Origin: Populus alba
Taxonomy: Eukaryota; Streptophyta; Magnoliopsida; Malpighiales; Salicaceae
DNA length: 64,000 nucleotides
Direction of reading: 5' to 3'
Assembly (NCBI RefSeq): GCF_005239225.2
Contig: NC_133299.1
Span: forward strand, 13,875,154 to 13,939,153
A program made the translations under genes and the position numbers. The notes beneath the pieces were generated by a model, which searched no databases, was not told the origin of the DNA, and saw only the letters and a list, made by a program, of their open reading frames with translations. This document shows, piece by piece, positions 46,503 through 58,929 of this stretch. Every line of letters starts with the position of its first letter. Position 1 is the stretch's first letter.

Positions 46503-49500
46503 CTAATGTTCTGTTCTTATAATTTACTGCGCAATCTTGAACTATCTTTGTTCGTATAATTTAATAGCAAGCTAAACATTGTGCAATTACCGATCTTGAT
46601 CGCCTTGGCCCTATCTTTGTCTTCAATATTCAATTTTCTTTCTTTTTCCAGGCTAACCCCTGACTCTGAATCGTGGAACACTGGGCTGCTAATTCTTATT
46701 TGACATGGAATGAATGGCGAAATCCAAGTGGGGCAGTATCAATCATGAAAATTCTCCTGATGCTTTCCAGGAAATCTCTGCATTTCTGATCACCATGAAG
46801 CAACTTATTGATTATTACCTGGAACCTTTTGATATAGCCATTGACAGTATTTACCTAAGTTCTGCCTAAGCTATAAAAACAGGAAATCGGAGCATCGAAG
46901 TCTTAGTATGCTTTCAATAATATCCCACTCGAAATCTTTCCTTGTGCATCAAGATTGCTATGGACGGATAGCTTTTGGTGAACAAAACAGGGAGGACGCA
47001 TCATGGAGCAAATTGGGAAAGCTTGTTTCTATCGTCACTGCAGGAGGAGGCCTGTTAAATCAACTACAAAAGGAATCTAGCCTTCCGAAAGAGCAAGAGA
47101 TCATCATGGAGCAAGAGGGGACCTATCGGTACAAATCGCGACAAATAACACAAGGTCAATTTCTTAGCTGGTGTGTGCGCCTCTGGTTCTTCTGATGTTG
47201 AAACAACTGCTTTTGATGACAGATGCCTTTAGCTAGACTTATGGTCACCACGCGACGGCGAAGAGATAGAAGTTGCGGATGCATTCTCTACCGGATATCC
47301 CTTGATGCTTGATTAGAAGGCTGAATCATGATAGCGATAGAGCTGCATTATGCGCCTCAACGCGGCCAAGGATATGGTGATATCAACTTACAGGTCAGTC
47401 TTGTGGACAACACACTTCTCCCATAATTGACTTGTGTATATAACACCAAAGGGTCAAGTATCTGTCCTGGGTTAGAGTTGTTCATACTTCTTGATATACT
47501 TTGCTAATTTTAGAGCCATTGGTTTTTTCTGGCAGAGGAAAAAAAATCATTTCATGGATAATAATTAAACATTTTTTTATTCAATAATAGAAAATATCAT
47601 GGAATATGCATCAATCAATATGATTTTTTTAAAAAAATAATTATAGGTGGACACTGTTCACATTGATTTGATGATGGGTTTTGAAAAAAAATTATTTGGG
47701 TGATTGCTTCGAAATTCAAGCTTTAAAAATCAAGGAAATAAGAACATTTTCACCATCAAATCAATCTCTTGGAATTATTAAACTGTTATTTGTAGCAGAG
47801 CTGTAGATGTGGGAAGATAATTATCAAACTCTTCTTGATGAAAATGAAAAGGATGGCAGTAATTGCTACACATTCTCAATGTCTTGATGTATACATAAAT
47901 ATAAAAAGTTTTAGTGTTTTTTTTTTATTATTATTATTATGATGTTTTGATATTAAAAATAAAATAAAAATTTTAAAAAATATATTTTAATATATTTTTA
48001 AATAAAATATGTATATAAAATAAAATTATAACAACATTATTAGAACTTTATTCTAAAGATTATGTATTTTATTGTCTAAATATTATCTAAATATCATTGT
48101 ATTTGGATATTCCCATCATATTAATATATGTTTGTAAAATCATAAGACACATCTCACTAAATATAACTTAGAAACTATTTCCAACATTATATATACTATT
48201 ACAATGACCCAAAATTGAAGTGATCCATCATATGCTCAAACAAGAGCCGGTCGTCCAAATTCATTATTTTTGGGATAAGAAAAAATCCTCGTAGCCTAAG
48301 TTTATTAAGGGTTTTTTATAGAGAGTTTATTAAGAATGTTAAAATAAGAGAAAATGATAGATTAACTAAATACTCTAATAGATTGTTTGGAACAATTCTC
48401 TATTGTAATTAAATTTAATTTTGTTGTTTAATTTGAATTTAATTCATAAACAAGTTATATTTATATATTTGAAAGAGATAGAATTCAATTTACTTTGTTT
48501 CATATATTATTTCTATTATCTTTATCTTATTTCTTTAAAGGTTTTTGTAGATGAGTATTTTTGAAAAAGTTAATTTTAATATTAAATTCTTTCTTTTCAG
48601 AAATGTAAGTTAGAGGAGTTGACCTTTAATTTACTTTTTTTATAATTTTTAGAGATTGAATTCCATTTAAAATTCAATTCTTGACACTCCAAATGTTTAC
48701 AAACATGAAATTTCATTAAAAGATCTAAATCGGTTCCACACTAGTGGCTAGAAAATAGAGGGCTGTTTTTTATTCTAAAAAAATATTTTTAACTCATTTT
48801 CATCTAAAAACTCCTAATAGATACCCTTAAAATATTAAAAAACCAATTTATTGATTTAAAAAACCTCAAAATAGTTCAAAAACATAAAATCAAACTAGTA
48901 CTTTTTTCTCTCTTGACTCTAATATGTATTTTTGAGTAAGATAAAAAATCAAAAAACCTCAATAAGACTCCACTCTTTAAATAAAACTTGTTGACATCAT
49001 TGTCGGAATGTAGACAACCGACAACTTTTTCTTTCTTCGTAACTCAACAACTTTATCTCATCTCTCACATATCCAATACTAAAAAAATAAATAAAATGAA
49101 TTTTTGGATCAAAAATAGAATTTCAAAAACATAGGGATTGAAAAGAAAAAAAGGAAATTATGTGAACTTAAAAGTATTTTTTTTCACATGAATTTGAGAT
49201 TGACCATGTGGTTTCTTCTTGATTTACACTTTGGTCTTGTTTTGCTAGAATTTTGTTTTTTCCATAACAAATTTTTAGAAATTCATTATTAATTTGACCA
49301 TAAAAAGCTGCAATTAAAATAAATAAATTATGTATAAAATTGAAAAAAATATTGTTACAATATGGATTGCTATAATAAAATGTATATTTATTTTTAATAT
49401 ATTTTTTAATTGTAATCTTCTTGTTTAAGTTTGTTAGAAAGTTCCTTAAAGAAGTTTACAACGAGGAGTTTACAACGATTCACAACCCAAATAGGAAAAT

Positions 49501-50156
49501 TTAGCACTCTTGAATAGTATTTTTAACTCGACTCGGTTTAATTTAGATTTTATATTAAATCACCTGTAAGATTTTATTTAATTAAATTTAATTAACTTGG
49601 TTGGTTAATTTTCCACCTAATAAATTTAGTCGATTATGTTCAATTTAGATTTTTTATTAAACCACGTGAAAATTAATCTTAATTAAATTTAATTTAATCA
49701 GTTAGTCAATTTTTCTCTCACTCATTTCAATTAAAACTCGAATGAATCCCTATTTAACTTTTAAAAAAAATGATATCACTTTTATTTTTTAAAAAAATAT
49801 AAAACAATATTATCTTATTAATAAACCATGTAACAAATGACACGTGTGAAGCCAGACTTTATAACCATGCTCCTGGGTTTTTTTGGTTATATATATATAT
49901 GAATAACCCTCATGGATAAATTCGATTGTGTTGGATCGTTTCTTTCCCTCCAAAAGAGATAAAGCATTGAAAGCTCTTCCTATCATGTTCAACTCAATCC
50001 CTTTCCAATTATGAGAATATTTTCCTCTTGTCATCATCCCATTTACTTCAATAAAATCTAACACTATGGCCATGCTCACCACATTCACAAATCTTCCACT
50101 ATTTTTTAACACTAACACACCCTCCTCCTTTTCCTTTTTTCACTACTCCTGCAACA
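46503..50156. other. Intergenic region; possible coding remnant at 46.7-47.4 kb
   Basis: 46680-47400 is less AT-rich than its surroundings and contains an open stretch (46908-47195: HQDCYGRIAFGEQNREDASW, KLGKLVSIVTAGGGLLNQL) and fragments in other frames. This suggests a decayed gene of a family I do not recognise. 47400-50100 is AT-rich, with a MITE-like core at 47915-48035 and no supported gene. The last 250 bp are the mitoferrin 5' flank, with a tatatatatata run near 49889. Confidence 0.35.
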
Positions 50157-51591
50157 ATGGCTGCCACCACCACCACTGATGCCTCCCCGAAATACCGGGC
50201 CCCTACTGATTTCCACCCCCAGATACCAGAACTCTCGGTTTCTGAAAATCCCCATGACGGTCTCCACTTTTGGCAGTTCATGGTTGCCGGGTCTATAGCT
50301 GGTTCCATTGAGCACATGGCTATGTTCCCTGTTGACACTCTGAAAACCCGCATGCAAGCCATTGTCGGTTCCGGGTCATACCCGGTTCAGAATGTTAATG
50401 TCCGGCAGGCTTGTAAGTCAATTATGAAAAATGAAGGCGCTGCTGGGTTTTATAGAGGTATTGGTGCGATGGGACTTGGTGCAGGACCTGCTCATGCTGT
50501 TTACTTTTCAGTTTATGAGCTTTGCAAACAGTATTTTTCTCGTGGGGATCCGAATAACTCTGTTGCTCATGCGGTTTCGGGTGTTTGTGCTACGGTGGCG
50601 AGTGATGCTGTTTTTACTCCGATGGATGTGGTGAAGCAGAGGTTGCAGTTGAAGAGTAGTCCGTATAAAGGAGTAGTGGATTGTGTGAGGAGGGTTCTTG
50701 TTGAAGAAGGGATTGGTGCGTTTTATGCTTCGTATAAGACTACTGTGGTTATGAATGCGCCTTTTACGGCGGTTCACTTTGCCACTTATGAGGCAGCGAA
50801 GAGGGGTTTGATTGAGGTTTCACCGGATATTGCAGATGATGAGAGGTTGGTTGTCCATGCTACTGCTGGTGCTGCTGCTGGTGCTCTAGCTGCTATTGTT
50901 ACTACCCCTCTCGACGTTGTTAAAACGCAATTGCAATGTCAGGTAAAAAGCTTCTTGCTTCGATTGCTATTGTGATTAGCGCTTAACTACTTTAAACAAA
51001 CCTTTGCTTCTTTTCTTTTTCTTTTTTTTCCTTTTATTAATGATGCTGTGTGAAGCAAACTATAGAAGCAATCAATTTGGTTTAGGAATTAATCAAGATT
51101 GCTTGATCATATTCTACCAGAAATTGGTATTATATGTTTCGTCTGGCATGGTTCTACTGTTCTTAGTTTGATCATAGCAAGTAAAGTTCAGTTTTATAGG
51201 TAAAGTCTGAGAAATCGTGAACGAATACGAAAAGAGCTTCTCTTTAGACTTGACTGGGGCGTTAAATCGATTAACTCTTATCTTGAACTTGAAAACATAA
51301 ATGAATTTGATCAGAGGTTGAAAGCAGATTCAGACAGGTCCAGCTGATTTGACATGTTTCTCATCAAGTTTCTTGTTTCTTACACAGGGGGTCTGTGGCT
51401 GTGATAGATTTTCTAGTAGCTCAATTGGAAATGTTATTAAGATTATCGTGAAGAAGGACGGATACCAGGGGCTCATGAGGGGATGGATACCCAGGATGCT
51501 CTTCCATGCTCCGGCTGCTGCAATTTGCTGGTCTACCTATGAAGCATCAAAAGACTTCTTCCATCGACTCAATGGCAACCCAGAAAACTAA
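50157..51591 (+). CDS. MIT: Mitoferrin-like mitochondrial iron carrier, 2 exons
   Basis: Member of the mitochondrial carrier family (SLC25), expected to move iron across the inner mitochondrial membrane. Exons are 50157-50942 and 51388-51591 (GT-AG, phase 0), 329 aa. The three carrier signatures stand at PVDTLKTRMQ (58-67), PMDVVKQRLQ (155-164) and PLDVVKTQLQ (251-260), one per tripartite repeat. Mitoferrin-type contact sites are present: MGLGAGPAHA (105-114), MNAPF (199-203) and AAAICW (304-309). AGSIAGSIEHMAMFP and QGVCGCDRF match plant mitochondrial iron transporters MIT1/MIT2 closely, from memory. The first in-frame ATG (MAATTTTDAS) is the natural start. Appears intact. It shares an iron theme with the ferritins 20-30 kb away. 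Confidence 0.95.
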
Positions 51592-52043
51592 GGAATTTTG
51601 AACCAATGAATCTTCAGGCGAGTCAACCAAGCTGACAAGCGCCAGAAATTGCATCAGACAGCCATGGAAATCCGATGGAGTATAAGCATAATTTCCCCAA
51701 ACCTAAACACTAATGATTTTGAAGGGCAGGGAAGGTTACGAAGAAATCCAATTCACATGTACATTATGTAGATTGGGTCTTGAAGATTGAGTTGTACTAA
51801 AAATCAATTTATCCTTTTCATTATGTGTTGATTTTATTCCCAGCTGTATAGCATTTGCATGGAATGTAGAAATTTCCTGTTTCAAAGATTTAGGGGATAC
51901 AAATTTGGAGTTTGTGATCAGAAATCCGATGGCATGGCTGCCATTTTGGATGTTCTCCATCCCAGACTTCTGAAGTCATGCCTGGGACTGCCTCCATTTT
52001 GGATATAATACTTGTTTAAGTGTAAGCGGCTTTGTAACAAGAA

Positions 52044-52114
52044 GCACCAGTGGTCTAGTGGTAGAATAGTACCCTGCCACGGTACAGACCCGGGTTCGAT
52101 TCCCGGCTGGTGCA
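52044..52114 (+). tRNA. tRNA-Gly (anticodon GCC)
   Basis: 71-nt cloverleaf. The acceptor arm GCACCAG pairs with CTGGTGC, followed by discriminator A. The D-arm region is TGGTCTAGTGGTA, the anticodon loop reads CTGCCAC with GCC, and the T-arm is CGGGTTCGATTCCCG. The D-arm and T-arm also carry the internal A and B boxes for RNA polymerase III. A T-rich stretch (tttt at 52115-52118 and tttttt at 52125-52130) can act as terminator. It lies about 450 bp downstream of the mitoferrin stop on the same strand. Confidence 0.97.
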
Positions 52115-52130
52115 TTTTCATCTCTTTTTT

Positions 52131-53070
52131 CCATTTAAGGGTCAATTTTTTATGCCAACCTGCAATGCACTAGAACTCGGCAATTTAGAAATTTAAAGGA
52201 CTAAAGAATAATTTTCTCAAAGGGACAAGAAATTGCAAAATATATACTTCAGTCATTCTTGTTGGCAAAGGGAAGGGCGAAGAACTACTTCGTTATGTAT
52301 ATCCCAATATTTGTTGGATCTCTTTATGAGCCTAAGAAATATCCAAGTTATTCTTGCTTCATAGTCATGAGCTTCGTTGCCTTTTTTGATGGATTGAATC
52401 ATGGTGATGAGGTTTTTGCCTTCATTATCCATATCAGAACTTATGAAGCACCATCTTCCTGGTAGATCCCCTGTCAGGAGGCTGGACTTTCAAGGGAAAA
52501 TAATAATATTTATTCGAAATGCACCCAAATCTGTGGTTCAGCTTTTACTTATAGACCACAGTTTTTCTAAGGTCGGGGATGCTGGTGCAGTCAAAAGCGT
52601 GTTGGTATAGCACAAGTGCATGCAGCTGCAGCAGTCTATAGAAAAACTCTTGCAACATGCTAGCTGTGTTCAAAAAGGTGGTTTCAAGCCTAATTACAGC
52701 TTATGATCTGCCATGACTAATATCTTAGCTCACGAGCTACAAAAAGGTGTTGCGGTAAACGAGCAATCATCAAATTTACCATTCTAAATGCGACATTTTC
52801 AGTTTTGACAATAACTTTGCTCCATCAATTTGTAATGAAATGATAAAGGATGAAAATAAATAGAAGGTAACGGTGTCGACGATCAACACAGATGATATAA
52901 TCATCAATCATTGGACATAGAAAAGTCGATGCATCACTACTACAAACAAAATTAAATTAAATTCGGTCAGTCATTATAATCACAGTAGACGAAGGCATGG
53001 GGGTCTAGAAGCAATAACGAGGGAGTAGCATTTCACAGAAATATAATAACTCAGACGCATTATGATCACT
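52131..53070. other. Intergenic DNA between tRNA-Gly and the DUF538 gene
   Basis: Two overlapping short open frames (52259-52465, 52401-52610) show no recognisable domain. Nothing else was seen. The last part is presumably the 3' UTR of the minus-strand gene. Confidence 0.4.
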
Positions 53071-55038
53071 TCAGAACTTATCTACGCCCACCCCATCTCG
53101 AAGAACCTCATAAGCCCCTCTATCCCTGGTTCTCTTCATCCCAGCTGTGAAGTTGAGCTTTGATCCAGCTGATACAATACAGGACACTTTAACCCAGATC
53201 ATCACTTTAGTCTTCATCCCCTCTATATCAGCTAGTTTTCCTTGCTCCAAAAACGCAGTTACTGTGGTCGAAAAACGCACAACAGATGAGTCCTTGTAGC
53301 CAACTTCACAGATCGAGGGAATAAACACAGTAAGCTTCCGAGTCTCTTCATTGAACTCGTAGTTGGTGGCATCGCGAGGAAAGATTCCAATTGGCAAGTC
53401 ATACTCCTTAAGCAGATCTGGTAACGGCTTTTGCATTTTTCCTATATAAACAGAGTCATTCCCTTAATGAACATAGAAGCAAAGAAAGATGCATTTATAA
53501 GTTCTATTCAGGAGATGGCTGCAAAATCTGCAGTTTCATCAAAAGGGGTAAGGGGTTGTCTTCACAATATCACAATTTAGATGTTTGGCTCCAGTTTGGC
53601 AACTTATTCCAGGAAACTCTCCTGACATCAACTCAATTTACTCAACCAACTTATTCAAAACTCAAGAAGACTAACCAACAGCACAGCAGAATTTTAAGTT
53701 AGCCTTCAGCCAGTAGCAGATGATTCATTTTAACCAGAACAGTCTCGAATTTACTCATATTGACATTATATAAACGTCATTTTGACAACTTTCTAAATCC
53801 TATTCAAGCTTTAAAATCAGATTTATTTCTCATTGCAATAACTAGCCTCCAACTTCAAGGTCCCAAATGGTTAGAGAATTTCGGAACTTCCCGAAGTAAG
53901 GAATTGGATTTAAATCTATAGGAAAGTTTTTGACATTGGGATCCCAAAAGAAACTTGGAACTATAAAGCATTTGTTTGAGCACAAATGCAGTACAGAACA
54001 GCAGAAACATTGAATTTAAGAATCATTAGTAGGAAGGTTGGAAAGAATTAAGTAGAAAAACAGACAAATTACAACAATACAATGTGGCTAAACAGGAAGA
54101 AGAAAGCAAATCAACAAACCTTTGAGCTTGTTCACCAACCATTTGGTTCCTCCTTCAATGCTCGTCGACAAGGACTGATAAATAAGAGAAAAGTGTCAGC
54201 AGGCAAAATGCAATAACTGAGATAATTACAGCAGAGTTCACAGGAAAAGGGCAATAAGTTGGTATGATGAATGGTTTATATGAAGGGCAAAGGAAATTAT
54301 ATTATGGCACAACCTTAAAGCAGAAAAGGGGGGGAAACACTTCCACTATGTCTAACTAAAACCTGATAAAAACGCATATCCCATCTCATCCTGCAAAACA
54401 TTAAAAGAATTCTAACACATCCAAGATCATCTAACCCTCCACAAAGTCCAACTTCTACTCATTAGCCTTAGCCAATATTTCAGCTTTTAGTAATTTCAAG
54501 AATCGCAATGATACAAGCCATGCAGTCAATTGGTAAATAAAAACTCTAATAAGGTTAGTTCTTCAATCTTCAATTATTTATCTAGCTTTAAATGAAAAAA
54601 TTAAGAGCAATTAACACCAATCTCCAGCATTATAAGAACCTCAACAAAACCAACTCAGCAATCTTGAATTCTCATCAAAAGCTACAATCCTTCATCTATT
54701 TTAGTAAAAATCAAAACCTTTATTTCTTCTATAAATATATTTCCAATTTATTTTTTTTCTGATTCTCAATCATAACGGATAATTACTTTCACAATCATTA
54801 TCTTAATCCCACCATTACGCTTATGATTACAATTACTTATCAAATCACAAGTTAATCAATAAAGGAAACAACTTTATGAGGCAGATCGAACTTATTAATC
54901 ATTAAAAAAATTCAAGAAACCCAAGATTAAAAGGAAAAGAAAAAACAATACATTGATGTCGTCGCCAACAGAATTGAACTCCTTGTTAGCTTTCTGACCG
55001 ATCCAATAAGACCCAACTTTGTTCAATATCGCATCCAT
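53071..55038 (-). CDS. DUF538 family protein, 3 exons
   Basis: Exons are 55038-54952, 54174-54120 and 53441-53071, all GT-AG, giving 170 aa. The N-terminus MDAILNKVGSYWIGQKANKE and the segment SIEGGTKWLVNKLKGKMQKP precede the conserved DUF538 core: PLPDLLKEYDLPIGIFPRDA, ATNYEFNEETRKLTVFIPSI, CEVGYKDSSVVRFSTTVTAF, then KVMIWVKVSCI. The C-terminus is AYEVLRDGVGVDKF. The family (PF04398) is plant-specific and of uncertain biochemical role; one Arabidopsis member (SVB) affects trichomes. There is no signal peptide, so it is probably cytosolic. ATG 55036-55038 was chosen because the family starts at the conserved M(D)-xx-LxKVGSYW block. A G-run on the plus strand (C-run in sense) lies about 135 bp upstream. 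Confidence 0.92.
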
Positions 55039-55171
55039 CTGCTCCTGCAATCTTTTCTGTTCTCGGGGTCTCTCTGTTTTTCGATATCTATAGAATTGAC
55101 TCTCTCTTCCTCTGACTTTATCTCTCTAAATAGAGGCAATTTTTCTACAGAGAGAAAGCAGGAATTAGAGA

Positions 55172-55192
55172 GGGGGGGGGGGGGAGGGGGGG
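55172..55192. repeat. G13-A-G7 tract in the DUF538 5' flank
   Basis: A pure G run interrupted by one A, embedded in GA-rich sequence. It is C-rich on the sense strand of the minus-strand gene, and is a candidate quadruplex or i-motif former. Confidence 0.85.
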
Positions 55193-55239
55193 AGACGTCG
55201 TTATCGTTGCGTTGAGTAGTCTTCATTTCTATTTTTTTT

Positions 55240-58200
55240 TTCCCCGATTGAAGCCTGCCACGTCAACGCCACGTCATTCCTTTTACAATTTCACAGGACT
55301 TGCTTCTTTTGTGGAAAAAAAAAAAATTAGCATTTATTTTGTAATTTAGTAATTTATGCTATTAAAAAAAAACTATGTTCATCAAAAGAAAATTAAAAAA
55401 TAGTGAAAGAAAAAAAAAATGTTGGTTGTCATGATTCTAGTAGCTAAAATGGTCTGTCTAATAAGTGTTAAAAGATTACAAAAGAGAGAGAAAGATTGAT
55501 AGTGAAGGTTTTTAGCCTTTATTTTCTTGATAAACAAAAAAGTGTATTGGAGCATGGAAAATTTTGTAGTCTTAGCCTCTCTTTATTTTTTTTTTCGATT
55601 TTTCATCTATTTTTTACTATTTTAAGATCATTAATAGATTTATTAAGATATATAAAGTATTTTTTTTAAGTGTTGTCATGTGAACAAATAATAAAAATTG
55701 AGTTTTTTTGTTTTAAAAATTAAAAACCTGATTTCTAACGGTTTTTCAACCACTTGAGATGCCCTGAAACTTAAAAGCAAAGTAATACATCATCTATTTT
55801 ATTTAAAATATATATATATATATATTATATATATATATATATGACATGTAATCTGTTTATTGTTGCATAAAATATATATAAGCACAGGTATGTGATCTTA
55901 GGCTTTCAAACTTAGTAGTGGCTAGCTTTTAAAAAAAAAAAAATTGTAATCAATGTCCTCCCTTTTCTGTAAGTGTTTTTTAGTTTAAATTGATTTTTTT
56001 ATTTCAATTTAAATCAATACTCTCTCTCTTTCTCATCTTTTTTAAATTGTTTTATTTGTTTTTTTTAAATAGTAGTTATTTTTTAATTATGTTATATTTT
56101 TATAATGTTTTAAAGAGATTATTGTAATTTATATTTTCATCCCGTTCTTTTATATTTGATATAAATTGTATTTGTATGGTATATTTTTAGAAAATAATTT
56201 GTTCTTGATAAGAAAAAATAATCTTAATGATGATGAAGAAGAAGAAGAATAATAAGGAGATGATGACATAAGTTCAGAAGAAAAATGGATGTAAAATATT
56301 TGTATTTTATCTATTTTTTTTTTTTTAAAAAAATATTGGCTTAGCAACTTAGTATTTAATTAGCATTAACAACTCTTTCAAAGTTGATTAATTTATTTAT
56401 TAGCAAACTTTATTTTATTAAACATAAATAGCATCTTTGTATTTCTCAATTAAATACAAATAATACAATAAAATACATATGTAACATTGTTGCATTCTTC
56501 TACTTTGTTAAAAATTAACTTAGAATCTTACCTTCAGTATAGCACGGATTTTAAAGCTATATTAGATTGTGGTAGAACTTCAAAGCTATTAGATCTAGTG
56601 GAATTCATGACTCTAATCACAGGTTTGGCAAGTTAAGTTATGAAAGCCAAGTTGATCCAATATGTTATCGTCTTAATATTTAAAGATGTTATCTTGAAAT
56701 TTTTTTAAGACAAACAATATTTTTACATATCATTCAAGCTGTTTTTGAACTCGTTAAGCCCACTAGGTTATGCCAAAACACCCTCCACATGGTTTTATTT
56801 TAAACTCGAGTTAAGCAAATAGTCAGCTTAAGAGGGTTCAATGTTGGTCTATTAGGTCGAGTTTAATGACAATGTTAAAGAGTTTCTTATGACATGAATA
56901 TTTTTTTTAGATCAAATGTTATTTTGATCCAACCCCTCACATAACTCGAACCAGTTATATATTTTTATTTTATTTTATAAAGCATAAACAATATTTTTTT
57001 TATTTCTTAATTTGAAAAAATTATAATACATGACATAATGTAATTTTGTTTCATATCAAAAATTGATTTGAAATCCTGCCTATAGCATAAATAGTATTTT
57101 TATGTTTTTGAATTAAAAAAAAAAGTCATAATATTTTAAAATGCATTCACAATATTAACATTTTCTTTTATTATACTTAAAATTAACGTAACTTAGATAT
57201 ATGAGCGTCTCAATTATTAGATAAATTTCAAATTATTCATTAAATCCACATATAAGATCTCTAAATGAATTCAATTAAAAAAAGAAAAAGAAGAAAATGT
57301 GTAACATTTGACTATTTGTTTTCTTTATTTGTTAACGAGATTCGAACAACATTGAAAATCATCATGGGTGTGGGATAACAAATGATAAATCAAATAAAAA
57401 ATAATTCCATTTTATTACATATTTTTAATTGTTAAATATAATGGAAGTTAAACAATTAAAAATATGTAAATTAAGAAGATTTTTTTTTTTAACGATAACA
57501 AGGGATATCTACTTAGTAGTTTGTGCATTAACCAAAATTAAGTTTCTCTTCAAATAATTTTAATTATACATATTATTTATTAACTTGATGTGTTTAGAGG
57601 AATTTTTCAAAATGTTAGTTTTAAAACTTAAATTCAAGCAGTCAAAAAAAGAAATAATCCTTAAACATCCGTGTAAAAGACTCATCCCCAATTGGCTAGC
57701 AATTTGAAACTAATCAAATGATGAAATTTTGTGTTTTCTTAATTATATTCTTATTTTCAGCTTCTTTCTAGTTAATTTCCATGCCTACATCAAGAGTTAC
57801 ACTTTGGACATAGATATTACTCGAAGATATGATTAAAAATAATCTCAAGAGTTATAATTGGACATAGATTATATAATGTTCTCTTTCATATAAAGGCTAG
57901 TTGGACCGAAATGTCATTTCAATTCCTTTATTCCTATTGCGGACATTTCATTCTTGACAACCAAACATCTAAAACACCTAAAGTCTTTAGTTTTTTTTTT
58001 TTTTTTCAAAAGAAAGGAAAAGGTCAATTTAAAAAAGGAAAAGAAAAGTAAAGTATCAAAACATACTAAATTTAGTTTTTGGATTAATATAGTCTTTTCA
58101 CACATATTAATTAAACAAAGCGTTTGATAATCACTCTAAATAAATACCCTTAACTATACCGTTGTTTACTTTCATCATTTAACTTTATTTATTATTTTAT

Positions 58201-58500
58201 TTTTATTTTTCCTACTTCTTGATCGTTCATCTTTATTTGAGACTAAAGAGCACTCACTTGAAGAAACTTTCATTTGAGGAGGGATTGTTATAAAAATAAT
58301 AATTTAAGTTTTTTTTTTATTAAGATAGGTTTTTTACGGAGCTCTTTCATGCTTTTCTTTCGATTTCTTCTAAACTCTATCCTTTACAACCAATACATAA
58401 TCCATTAGAAATAGATGTTTGCACCTGAGGTTCTTCAAATTCCTTATTATTTAGCTTTGTCTTTGACAAGAACGCAATATCAGGATCTCAAGCGGTAAAA
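55240..58500. other. AT-rich intergenic region
   Basis: No gene supported. Includes an imperfect AT microsatellite (55808-55842) and a gaagaagaagaa stretch near 56236. Otherwise homopolymer-rich AT sequence. Confidence 0.5.
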
Positions 58501-58577
58501 ACTTGAGAAAAAATTGAACTGACCTCCGACCCCAATCAGCGACGGTTCCAGCTTAGGAGACTCCGGATGAAACAGGG

Positions 58578-58740
58578 TTGCCATCCGTCCTCCGCCTCCT
58601 CACCTTCAACAAGCTCGCCCGTTTCTCCACCACAAGCTCGTCAACTTCCATAACTACAAGCTCTACTTCTCTTTCTTTTGGTATTTCTGAAGCAGCTTTC
58701 CCATTATTTCATGCTCTTCTTTTCCAGGTTCGGATGTTTT
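58578..58740 (+). other. Possible isolated first exon with a presequence-like N-terminus
   Basis: The frame from ATG 58578 begins MPSVLRLLTFNKLARFSTTS, followed by Ser/Thr-rich sequence. This is rich in Arg, Ser and hydrophobics and lacks acids, as in mitochondrial or plastid presequences. The local composition (ccgtcctccgcctcctcacc) is distinctly less AT-rich than its surroundings. Around 58728 the cag/gt context could be a splice site. No following exon was found, so it may be a gene relic. Confidence 0.25.
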
Positions 58741-58929
58741 TGTGTGGCCTTGAAGGTCAGGTTTTATTAGGGTTCTGGTTTCTGGTTTGTTATATGAAGT
58801 TTCGTTATTTTTGGAGGTTGGGCTTCTATATAAGATATATTCTCAGTTTCAGAATTTGGGTTGTTTTGGTTTTGGGCTCAAAAGATTATGGATTAGAGCA
58901 TCATTGTGTTTGGGAAAAAAAATAATATT

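Noticed and set aside
50099..50362. Open frames antisense to the mitoferrin N-terminus
   Set aside because: They are shadows of the GC-richer real exon on the other strand.
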